Source of the DNA: Simkaniaceae bacterium
GTDB taxonomy: Bacteria; Chlamydiota; Chlamydiia; Chlamydiales; Simkaniaceae
Assembly: GCA_018399075.1 (NCBI GenBank)
Contig: CP073763.1
Span: 124,001-188,000 of the forward strand
Direction of reading: 5' to 3'
DNA length: 64,000 nucleotides
Position numbers and translations under genes: made by a program. The notes below the pieces were generated by a model. The model had not been told where the DNA came from. It made no database searches and saw nothing but the letters and a program-made list of their open reading frames with translations. Below, one piece after another: positions 43,861 through 51,317 of the stretch. Numbering within the stretch: position 1 is the first letter of the stretch; each line of letters opens with the position of its first letter.

Positions 43861-44664
43861 TTAAGTCATGAGGGCTTTTGCAACCGTTTCCAAACTATCT
43901 GGACCTGAGGCATTTTTAAGTGGTGCAAAATATTTATTGCGGTCTGAAACAAGGATTTTAAAATTTTTAGCATAGGGAAAAATGTCTAAAATAAAGTATT
44001 CTTTTTTTGAAACCCAACGCCCCCCTACCTTTTTTTTAACAGTATGCTGTGGCAAATCTATAGTAGAAATGCGCTGGATAAAGTCCATACTACAAGAAAA
44101 GATCCCCGTATTTCCCAGCAGATCATTATCTCTTTGGACTGTCTCGGTATATTCCTCCACTCGGAGCTGCTTTCCTTCCAAGATCACCCCCATTTTCTCA
44201 ACTGGGCTCTCCCGCTTTACACCCCTTAGTACAAGCTCAACCTCTTTATTCGCAGCGATAAGATCTTCATCAAATGGGATAGCTAGAGGATTATCGATAG
44301 GGATGACTTGGAGATACTTAACGCCCCTTTCCTTCCACTCTTCCCAAATCCCGGCACGGCAAAAATAGGGAAAGGCTTTCCCATTTCCATTCGGATAGGT
44401 CCCCTCCATTTCCTGCTGAAAAAGGATGACATTCTTCAGACCAAAAAAACCGTTCTTATTTAAGTAGTCAAACGTTGCCTCATGATTGATGGGAGAAGTC
44501 ATAATGGCAACAGGAGCTGTTTTATCTTTTATTTTTTCGAGGAGGATTTGAAAGAGGGTCTTTTTTTCTTTTAAAGGAAGTTCAACACACCCTTTTGGTC
44601 CATCAAAACCAAGCCGCGTTCCTTGTCCACCTGCAAGGATCAAACATCCGACATGGCTAGACAT
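43861..44664 (-). CDS. UDP-sugar pyrophosphorylase (AGX/UDPGP family), short form
   Basis: The start is ATG 44664 (MSSHVGCLIL), inside the last codons of the upstream glycosyltransferase gene; an in-frame extension to 44694 is unlikely. The 267-residue product contains the UDPGP signature LILAGGQGTRLGFDGPKG (near residue 8), PVAIMTSPINHEAT, EGTYPNGNGKAF and VIPIDNPLAIPF, i.e. the core nucleotidyltransferase fold. Eukaryotic and Chlamydia relatives are about 450-500 residues, so both the N- and C-terminal extensions are reduced. Predicted to make UDP-GlcNAc or UDP-glucose. Confidence 0.8.
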   Translation of the reverse strand: MSSHVGCLILAGGQGTRLGFDGPKGCVELPLKEKKTLFQILLEKIKDKTAPVAIMTSPINHEATFDYLNKNGFFGLKNVILFQQEMEGTYPNGNGKAFPYFCRAGIWEEWKERGVKYLQVIPIDNPLAIPFDEDLIAANKEVELVLRGVKRESPVEKMGVILEGKQLRVEEYTETVQRDNDLLGNTGIFSCSMDFIQRISTIDLPQHTVKKKVGGRWVSKKEYFILDIFPYAKNFKILVSDRNKYFAPLKNASGPDSLETVAKALMT

Positions 44665-45574
44665 GACTTCCAAAGAGCGCATCATAAACAGCATCGATTG
44701 AGATGTTTGTCACACTATCGCCTTTACCATGGAGAGGAATATGCTCAAACTGAGGATTGGGCGAATCAACTTTTTGGCGGAGGACCCCTTGCCGGGGGTC
44801 TGACCAAAGGGAAACCACACGGATCGGGTAAGAGGCATTCACATAGTAAGCAACGGAAAGAACTCCAGAATCGGGAGCCACTAAATACCGGCATCGATTT
44901 TTAATCAGAGAAAGCATTTCGAAAACATTTGTTTTCCCCCGAAGATCAATGACATCTTCCATTAAAAAGGCAGGTTCACTTTCCATTCCAAAGAGGAGGA
45001 TCTTCCCTTTTTTTTCTTCGTGGACCTTTTTAAAGAGATTGCGCCATGACGGAAGGTCCCAGTTTTTTTCATAGCCATAATGGACCCCTGTTTCTGTTTG
45101 AACATGGCAACCAATGTAGGTTTCGTTAGGGTCGAGGTCGTATTTATCGATCAGAGCATCCCATTCACTATTCCAAGTGAGTTTGGGAGTGAGCGTTCCT
45201 AATTGCCATTTAAGCCACCGGGTGGGATCGGGTTTTTCTAAGACCACATCGAACATATTCGAACTGAGCTGATGCTCTTTAAGTGTTTCATCGACATCCA
45301 CTGGTTTTCCTCGAACAATCGTTTCGCCCACGATCACTTTTACATCATCGAGCATTGTAAAGAGATCAGCTAAATCATTCCGAGTGATAAAGGTAATCGA
45401 AGCGCGGGGGATGTAACTCCTGATTCGATAAACAAGGGCATAAAGACCAAGAGGAATATCGCCGAGTCCTCGGTTCCAAACCACCAAAAAACGGGATTTT
45501 TCTTCTTTCTCCATTTGCTTCAAAAGTTTGTCAAAGGGGTTGGGACGGAACGGTTCGATGAACTTTTTAAGCAT
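44657..45574 (-). CDS. Glycosyltransferase family 9-like protein
   Basis: A 305-residue GT-B protein of the heptosyltransferase superfamily. Visible features: RFLVVWNRGLGDIPLGLYAL at the start of the N-domain (the R-x-GxGD motif), and a C-domain with KILLFGMESEPAFLMED, LSLIKNRCRYLVAPDSGVLSVAYYV, equivalent to the acceptor/donor DSGP loop but reading DSGVL. It overlaps the upstream waaF-like gene by 8 bases and the downstream pyrophosphorylase gene. Likely part of lipooligosaccharide core synthesis; sugar unknown. Confidence 0.7.
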   Translation of the reverse strand: MLKKFIEPFRPNPFDKLLKQMEKEEKSRFLVVWNRGLGDIPLGLYALVYRIRSYIPRASITFITRNDLADLFTMLDDVKVIVGETIVRGKPVDVDETLKEHQLSSNMFDVVLEKPDPTRWLKWQLGTLTPKLTWNSEWDALIDKYDLDPNETYIGCHVQTETGVHYGYEKNWDLPSWRNLFKKVHEEKKGKILLFGMESEPAFLMEDVIDLRGKTNVFEMLSLIKNRCRYLVAPDSGVLSVAYYVNASYPIRVVSLWSDPRQGVLRQKVDSPNPQFEHIPLHGKGDSVTNISIDAVYDALFGSHV

Positions 45575-46628
45575 GGCTATAGGCCTCCTTAAGTTGTTTT
45601 AATACCGCACGCGTCACTTCCTCGACTTCAATCTTCTTCATACAAGGAAAATCAATCGGGCAAACCCGTTTAAAGCAAGGGGAACAAGGGACTTTTTTCT
45701 GAACAATGCTATCGCGTTGACGATAAGGTCCTGTTGCAACAGGACTTGTCGAACCAAAAAGGGCGACGAGAGGAACATCTAAACTATCAGCAATATGCAT
45801 GGGGCCACTATCATTCGTTAAAAAGACTGAGCAAATCTTAATGAGCGCTAAAAGTTCTCGAAGGGTTGTCTTTGCTGTGAGGTTAATCACCCGGTTAGGA
45901 AGTCCCGCACAAATATTTCCAATGAGTTGTTTATGCGAACTATCCCCAAAAAAGAGGACAACATGATGGGGATCTGCTTCAATAAGTTGTTTAGCAACGG
46001 CTTTAAATCTCTCGGGTAGCCAACACTTTGCCGTTCCAAAGGCCGCTCCTGGATTGATCCCTATCAGCTTTGGGCTGGAAGGGATGTCAAAGCGCTTGAC
46101 AATCTCCCAAGCTTTTTTAATTTCATCCTCTGTGACAACGAGGCGAGGAGCTGTATCTGAAACTGGAATGCCGAGAGGAGAGAGGAGTTCTTTATATGTG
46201 TTAACGAGGTGTTGCTCTTTTCTCTTCTCAGGAAAGGGAAGAGGATGACTCATTAATAGGCTTCGTCCATCTCCGCGATAACCAATCGTGTTTTTTACAT
46301 TCCCCTGCCAAAAACGCCATGCTGAAGAAAAGGAGTTGGTCAGCAAAATCCCTAAATCATAATTCCCTCTTTTCAAATGAGCCACAATATTTCGCTCGCT
46401 CATCCGCCGAAGCATCCCTTCTGAGCGTTCAAACTGAAAAAGTTCATCAATGGCAGGATCATGCTTTAAAAGAGGGGCGACATTTGCCTGACACATGGCA
46501 ACAATTTCTGCTTTTGGAAAAGTCTTCCTTAAATCAACAAGAATGGGAGTTGCCATCACTAGGTCACCAAGCCAGTTGGGCATCCGGACAATAATCGACT
46601 TGGGATTGAGATTTTTTAGGTCCTTCAT
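45567..46628 (-). CDS. waaF: ADP-heptose:LPS heptosyltransferase-like (WaaF)
   Basis: The start is set at ATG 46628 (MKDLKNLNPKSIIVRM); the frame is open to 46685 but that would overlap ruvC. The 353-residue product has IVRMPNWLGDLVMATPIL, IGINPGAAFGTAKCWL (donor-binding) and FLTNDSGPMHIADSL with VALFGSTSPVATGP, a close fit to the WaaF motif set. It has four C-terminal Cys (CSPCFKRVCPIDFPC), a segment also seen in WaaF homologues. Transfers L-glycero-D-manno-heptose or a related sugar to lipid-A-linked core. Note that Chlamydia has no heptose core, so an acceptor or sugar change is possible. Confidence 0.8.
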   Translation of the reverse strand: MKDLKNLNPKSIIVRMPNWLGDLVMATPILVDLRKTFPKAEIVAMCQANVAPLLKHDPAIDELFQFERSEGMLRRMSERNIVAHLKRGNYDLGILLTNSFSSAWRFWQGNVKNTIGYRGDGRSLLMSHPLPFPEKRKEQHLVNTYKELLSPLGIPVSDTAPRLVVTEDEIKKAWEIVKRFDIPSSPKLIGINPGAAFGTAKCWLPERFKAVAKQLIEADPHHVVLFFGDSSHKQLIGNICAGLPNRVINLTAKTTLRELLALIKICSVFLTNDSGPMHIADSLDVPLVALFGSTSPVATGPYRQRDSIVQKKVPCSPCFKRVCPIDFPCMKKIEVEEVTRAVLKQLKEAYSHA

Positions 46629-46676
46629 ACGACAAAATCTTAACAGAAAAGCCTTTTCGGGCCATACTGAAAAAAT

Positions 46677-47180
46677 ATGAGACAAAAAAAAATAATCATT
46701 TTAGGGATTGACCCTGGAACGCGGATCACCGGGTACGGCATTATTGAAACCGATCTTCGCACCTATACCCCCATCGATTTTGGATGTATTCGCCCTCCTG
46801 CAAAACTTTCTTTACATGAACGCTACGCCCTTATTCATGAAGGGATCGAACACCTCCTCGACCAGTACGCTATCGAAGCGGTTTCTGTTGAAACGCAGTT
46901 TGTCAGCCGGAATCCTCAAAGTGCGATCAAGCTCGGAATGGCCCGAGGTGTTGCCATCCTCGCTGCGACCAAACGAAAAATTCCGATCCATGAATATGCC
47001 CCGAAAAAAGCTAAACTTGCCGTAGTTGGAACAGGAAGTGCCAGCAAAAGCCAAGTTCAACGGATGATGCAAACACTCCTTAACCTTACAGAAATTCCAA
47101 AGCCCGAGGATGCGGCGGATGCCCTTGCCCTCGCCATTTGTCATGCTAACTCAATAAAACAGGTCGCCCCTTATGCTTGA
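46677..47180 (+). CDS. ruvC: Crossover junction endonuclease RuvC
   Basis: A 167-residue Holliday-junction resolvase. ILGIDPGTRITGYGII carries the first catalytic Asp, VETQFVSRNPQSAIKLGMARG the next acidic residue, and KPEDAADALALAICH the C-terminal Asp pair. The ATG at 46677 is divergent from waaF. Overlaps ruvA by 8 bases. Confidence 0.95.
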   Translation: MRQKKIIILGIDPGTRITGYGIIETDLRTYTPIDFGCIRPPAKLSLHERYALIHEGIEHLLDQYAIEAVSVETQFVSRNPQSAIKLGMARGVAILAATKRKIPIHEYAPKKAKLAVVGTGSASKSQVQRMMQTLLNLTEIPKPEDAADALALAICHANSIKQVAPYA

Positions 47181-47781
47181 ATATATAAAAGGGACTCTTG
47201 TCTCACTTAGTCCCCACAAAGCTGTTATCGATGTTGGAGGGTTAGGCTACTTTCTACACATCCCTCTAAGTGCCTTTTCGGCCATGCCTCCTATTGGAAA
47301 GGAGATCATCTTTTATATCTCCTCTGTGATTCGCGAAGATTCTCACAAAAATTTTGGATTTTTAAGCGTTGAAGAGCGCGATCTGTTTGAAAAAATTAGC
47401 GGTGTATCAGGCATCGGCCCGAAAACGGCCCTTGCTCTAATTGGCCATCTCGATTCCAATGCTCTTGAAACCGCCATCACAACGGCCAATTCCACCCTCC
47501 TTTCTAAAATCCCTGGAATTGGGAAAAAGACAGCCGAACGGCTGATTGTTGAACTCCGCGATAAAGTTCTTAAAGGACTTAAAAAATCCTCTTTACCAAT
47601 AAGCCCATCACAAAAAAGTTTATCAGAAGAAGATCAAAGAATTAATGATGCTCTTTCTGCTTTGATGAATCTTGGGTATAACTCTCTTCAAGCCCAACAA
47701 GCGATTAAAAAAGCGCTCACAGATTTTAAAGAGGCGCCAGAACTTAGCACTCTTATTCGTGCAGCGCTATCTAATACGTAA
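47173..47781 (+). CDS. ruvA: Holliday junction DNA helicase subunit RuvA
   Basis: A 202-residue DNA-binding subunit of RuvAB. The N-terminal OB fold starts MLEYIKGTL; two helix-hairpin-helix motifs read ISGVSGIGPKTAL and IPGIGKKTAERLI; domain III is the C-terminal NDALSALMNLGYNSLQAQQAI. Co-translated with ruvC. The ruvC-ruvA pairing is usual. Confidence 0.95.
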   Translation: MLEYIKGTLVSLSPHKAVIDVGGLGYFLHIPLSAFSAMPPIGKEIIFYISSVIREDSHKNFGFLSVEERDLFEKISGVSGIGPKTALALIGHLDSNALETAITTANSTLLSKIPGIGKKTAERLIVELRDKVLKGLKKSSLPISPSQKSLSEEDQRINDALSALMNLGYNSLQAQQAIKKALTDFKEAPELSTLIRAALSNT

Positions 47782-47817
47782 TAGATATTTTTTTTACAAA
47801 AAAATTTCCAAAAACAC

Positions 47818-47847
47818 TTGACCAGTTTCATTAAGAAACGGTAAACT
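47818..47847 (+). promoter_or_regulatory. Candidate promoter with embedded dyad, orphan gene
   Basis: TTGACC (47818-47823), 18-base spacer, TAAACT (47842-47847). The spacer contains an inverted repeat GTTTC (47825-47829) / GAAAC (47835-47839), which could be a repressor or activator site. A purine-rich AAGGAGG site precedes the ATG at 47894. Confidence 0.5.
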
Positions 47848-47893
47848 TGCACCGTATTTTTTTAAAATCACTTTCCTTAAGGAGGAAACTATT

Positions 47894-48331
47894 ATGGCTG
47901 GAATGGTCACTAACGTTATTGGAAAATCACTTACTGCAGGTGTTAGACTAAGTTCTTACGGTCTTGGAATTGCAGCGGCTGGAAAAATGACTGAGCTTGG
48001 ATTCAGAGCAGTTAACTACATTACAGCAGCTTACACTGCACCAGACACATTTGGTGGTAAAGTTGTAGACTTTGCTAATGAATGGCATGCTAATCCACGT
48101 GGAGCTGATAGAGATACTGAAACTGCAAAACTTCTAAAACAAATTGTTGTTTTAACTCTTCTTTCTGCAGTGATTCACGATACCGCTTACTATCTTGAAA
48201 GCGCACCTCCAGAGATTTATAACACGCTTCTTTCATTCACTCCAATTAGAGTTCTTGATTATAGCATTCTTGAGTCTGTTCAATCTGTTTGGACAAACTT
48301 TGATGCAAAAGCTCTTTTTGTGAAAAGCTAA
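47894..48331 (+). CDS. Orphan protein with strong expression signals
   Basis: A 145-residue protein with a full Shine-Dalgarno (AAGGAGG, 7 bases before ATG), its own promoter candidate and its own strong terminator, so a monocistronic, probably highly expressed gene. It uses A/T-ending codons almost uniformly (GCT, ACT, GTT), unlike neighbours, also a sign of high expression. No signal peptide; residues about 15-32 and 85-103 are moderately hydrophobic (LSSYGLGIAAAGKMTELGF; VVLTLLSAVIHDTAYYL). No family recognised, and in C. trachomatis I recall no gene between ruvA and mnmE. A structural or stress protein or a small effector are both possible. Confidence 0.7.
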   Translation: MAGMVTNVIGKSLTAGVRLSSYGLGIAAAGKMTELGFRAVNYITAAYTAPDTFGGKVVDFANEWHANPRGADRDTETAKLLKQIVVLTLLSAVIHDTAYYLESAPPEIYNTLLSFTPIRVLDYSILESVQSVWTNFDAKALFVKS

Positions 48332-48355
48332 GAAAGTTTTTAAGTTTTTTTAAGC

Positions 48356-48384
48356 AAAAGAGGTGCCTATGGCACCTCTTTTTT
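48356..48384 (+). terminator. Strong intrinsic terminator of the orphan gene
   Basis: A perfect 12-base stem (AAAAGAGGTGCC/GGCACCTCTTTT) with a 3-base loop, ending in six T residues. Symmetry means it may also work on the other strand. Confidence 0.9.
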
Positions 48385-48396
48385 ATTGGATAAGTT

Positions 48397-49758
48397 ATGG
48401 AATTTAATCACCGCAGTTATGAGAAAGGGCAGACAATTGCTGCTGTTGCTACCCCACCTGGTGAGGGAGGGATTGCTGTTGTCCGTATTGCGGGAGCTGG
48501 GGCACTAGAAGTCGCAGATCAAATTTTTTCGGGACCGATCCAAAGTTATGCAAGTCACACCGTTCACTTTGGGAAGATCATAGATATGGAGGGCAATGTA
48601 ATTGACGAAGGCCTTGCCGTTGTGATGAAAAACCCCCGCTCTTATACAGGAGAAGATACGGTTGAAATTCACTGCCACGGCGGCGTTATCATTACGCGAA
48701 AGGTTTTAGATGCAGCCCTTAAGGCAGGAGCGCGCGCAGCACTTCCTGGAGAGTTTACTTTTAAAGCGTTTCAAAATGGAAAGATTGATCTGACAAAAGC
48801 TGAAGCGGTGCAACAAGTGATCGCCTCAAAAAGTGAGATGGCGTGGCAGGCAGCTGAGAATCACCTAGAGGGAAAGCTTCATAAAAAGATCTCGGCTTTT
48901 CAAAAGGGTCTGACAGAAATAGCAGCTATTTTAGAGGCGTGGGTTGATTTCCCCGAAGAGGGGCTTGAGTTTGCAACGAAAGAAGAGCTCTTAAAAGACC
49001 TACTAGATTTACAAACAAAGATGTCGGTTTTACATCGCACTTTTTATGATGGAAGCGCTTTAAAGACAGGTTTTTCTCTTTGCCTCATTGGGGCCCCAAA
49101 TGTAGGGAAATCATCCCTTATGAATGCTCTCACAGGGAAAGAGCGTGCCATTGTCACCCATATCCCTGGAACCACACGTGACGTTTTAGAAGAAGAAGTG
49201 CAAATTGCCGGGCTAAATTTCCGCCTGATTGATACAGCAGGGATTCGAGAGACCGATGAGATCGTTGAAAAAGAGGGAATTCGCCGCTCTGAAAAAGCCG
49301 CAAAAGAGGCTGATCTTGTTTTAGTCGTCTATGATGTGACCCATCCAATGCATGTTAACTTAAATCTTCCAGAAAAAAAGACCATTGCGATTTGGAATAA
49401 AGTCGATTTAGATCATGAAGAAAAAGAGCAACTCCCCTATCCCCACACTGTCGAAGTTTCTGCAAAAGAGGGGAGCGGTCTCGAAAAACTAAAAGAAGAA
49501 ATTCACAAAGTCATTTGGGAAGAGGGACCTCCTTCAAAGGAAGAGGTCATTCTTACCAGTGAGCGTCACCATCAAGCCCTCGGAAATGCAATCAATGCCT
49601 TAAAAACGGTTTCAGAAGGGCTTCAAACCGACCTTTCACCAGAGTTTCTTGTCTCTGATCTTCGCTTGGCATTAAAAGAACTCGGGACCATAATCGGTAT
49701 GAATATTACCGAAGAGGTTTTAAGTGCCATCTTCTCTAAGTTTTGTGTTGGTAAATGA
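48397..49758 (+). CDS. mnmE: tRNA modification GTPase MnmE
   Basis: A 453-residue GTPase that with MnmG makes cmnm5U34. The N-terminal domain (TIAAVATPPGEGGIAVVRI), central helical domain, G domain with P-loop GAPNVGKSS (232-240), GTTRD, DTAGIRET and the NKVD motif, and the C-terminal FCVGK (cysteine needed for activity) are all present. nth overlaps its stop by 4 bases. As I recall, C. trachomatis has mnmE-nth adjacent here too. Confidence 0.96.
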   Translation: MEFNHRSYEKGQTIAAVATPPGEGGIAVVRIAGAGALEVADQIFSGPIQSYASHTVHFGKIIDMEGNVIDEGLAVVMKNPRSYTGEDTVEIHCHGGVIITRKVLDAALKAGARAALPGEFTFKAFQNGKIDLTKAEAVQQVIASKSEMAWQAAENHLEGKLHKKISAFQKGLTEIAAILEAWVDFPEEGLEFATKEELLKDLLDLQTKMSVLHRTFYDGSALKTGFSLCLIGAPNVGKSSLMNALTGKERAIVTHIPGTTRDVLEEEVQIAGLNFRLIDTAGIRETDEIVEKEGIRRSEKAAKEADLVLVVYDVTHPMHVNLNLPEKKTIAIWNKVDLDHEEKEQLPYPHTVEVSAKEGSGLEKLKEEIHKVIWEEGPPSKEEVILTSERHHQALGNAINALKTVSEGLQTDLSPEFLVSDLRLALKELGTIIGMNITEEVLSAIFSKFCVGK

Positions 49759-50375
49759 GTAAAACAGCAACCATTCGGCGGATCTTAAATAAGCTTTTTC
49801 CGAGTCCTCCGATTCCTCTTAAACATACAAGTCATTACACACTCCTTATTGCGGTTCTCCTTTCCGCACAGTGCACCGATAAAAAAGTGAATGAAGTCAC
49901 CCCTAAACTTTTTGCAAAAGCAAAGACGCCAGAAAAAATGGCAGCCCTTTCCGTTGCTCAAATTCAATCGATTATCCGCCCTTGTGGTTTGGCTCCCACA
50001 AAAGCAAAAGCCATAAAAAGGCTCTCAGAGATCCTTGTCGAAGACTATGGAGGGAAGATCCCCCGCACCATTGAAGAGCTTGAAAAACTCCCTGGTGTCG
50101 GTCATAAAACGGCTTCCGTTATTGCGATTCATGCGCTGAAACAACCAGCCTTTCCCGTTGATACACACATACACCGCTGCGCAAAAAGATGGGGACTGAG
50201 CAATGGGAAAAGTGTGAAGCAAACAGAAAAAGATCTCATGAAACTTTTTCCCAAATCTTCGTGGGAAAAATTGCATCTTCAAATCATCTATTATGCGCGG
50301 AAATATTGTCCGGCTAAAGGACATAAAGTTGAAGAGTGCCCTATTTGCAAGAGCCTAAACGGCTCCCCATCTTAG
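49755..50375 (+). CDS. nth: Endonuclease III, incomplete Fe-S ligand set
   Basis: A 206-residue DNA glycosylase/AP lyase. The HhH motif LPGVGHKTASVIAI holds catalytic K118, and D136 lies in FPVDTHIHR. The usual C-terminal 4Fe-4S site (C-x6-C-x2-C-x5-C) is altered: here Cys appears at YCPAKGHKVEECPIC, then KSLNGSPS ends the protein with no fourth Cys. The gene overlaps convergent psd by 35 bases at its end. Confidence 0.9.
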   Translation: MSKTATIRRILNKLFPSPPIPLKHTSHYTLLIAVLLSAQCTDKKVNEVTPKLFAKAKTPEKMAALSVAQIQSIIRPCGLAPTKAKAIKRLSEILVEDYGGKIPRTIEELEKLPGVGHKTASVIAIHALKQPAFPVDTHIHRCAKRWGLSNGKSVKQTEKDLMKLFPKSSWEKLHLQIIYYARKYCPAKGHKVEECPICKSLNGSPS

Positions 50376-51249
50376 CATAAGTTTCAATGTACTGCGCAGA
50401 GGCATCGATCAAGTCTTGATCGAACTGAATGGTAGTCGGCTGGAATAGAAGGATTGTGCAGGAACCCCCAAACTCAAAGTACCCTTTCTCCTCCCCTTTT
50501 TCGCACGGTTTGTTCGGCGTAAAAGTCTGCTGGATGGAGCCTACACAGGTAGCACCGACTTCTATGTAAAGCGCTTGACCAAAAAGTCCTGTTTCAAGGG
50601 AAGTCAGAACCCGTTTGTTTTCACTTAAAATAGCGATATGCTTTTTTAGAGCAAGAGGATTTACAGAGAAAAGAGGGCCATTGATAAGCTTTGATTTTCC
50701 GGGGATGCAGGCGCAGGGAAAATGAAAGCGGTGATAATCGGTCGGACAAAGGCGGGAAATGACCATGGACCCTTTTTTGTAGAGCTCGAAAAGAAACTCA
50801 TCATTCAAAAGACGGCGCAGATCAAACTTGCTATCTTTAATATAAAAACCTTCAACTTGCGAAATATCAGGATAAACGAGGTGTCTCCCATCTGCAGGAA
50901 AGACCGCAATATTTTCACCCGAAGCGAGGGGCCTTGCTTCGGGTTTTAATTTCCGAATAAAAAAGTCATTAAAGGAATAATAACTTTCAACGGGATCAGC
51001 AAATTCTGTCACATCAACATGAAAATCGCGGATAAAAGGGATAATTTTTGTTCGGCTTTTTTTATTTTTTTGTTTTTTCCCGTAAAAATAAGAAAACGCA
51101 GGAGCATGAGCAATAAGAGGGAGAATAAAGAGTGAAAAAAGTTTTGATAAAAGACTACTGCCATAGAGCGCCTCAAGAAAAAATTTACCGTAAACCTTTT
51201 CTCTTTCCAACTTCCCTGTCGTTCGATCTCTGTAGGTGATATCTCCCAT
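50341..51249 (-). CDS. psd: Phosphatidylserine decarboxylase proenzyme
   Basis: The 302-residue length from ATG 51249 (MGDITYRDRTTGKLE) suits the ~301 residues I recall for C. trachomatis Psd; the frame is open to 51297, but with no ribosome site. The pyruvoyl-forming site is FEFGGSCTI, with the cleaved Gly-Ser retained and Cys in place of Thr in the usual GGST. Other family segments are PADGRHLVYP, TDYHRFHFPC and EVGATCVGSI. It converts phosphatidylserine to phosphatidylethanolamine in the inner membrane. Confidence 0.9.
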   Translation of the reverse strand: MGDITYRDRTTGKLEREKVYGKFFLEALYGSSLLSKLFSLFILPLIAHAPAFSYFYGKKQKNKKSRTKIIPFIRDFHVDVTEFADPVESYYSFNDFFIRKLKPEARPLASGENIAVFPADGRHLVYPDISQVEGFYIKDSKFDLRRLLNDEFLFELYKKGSMVISRLCPTDYHRFHFPCACIPGKSKLINGPLFSVNPLALKKHIAILSENKRVLTSLETGLFGQALYIEVGATCVGSIQQTFTPNKPCEKGEEKGYFEFGGSCTILLFQPTTIQFDQDLIDASAQYIETYAKMGSRLGSCK

Positions 51250-51317
51250 GTCCCAAATCATAGCATGTAAATTCAGTTTTAAGCTATACTTAGTCATTAA
51301 CAGTTTAGCAGGTAACT

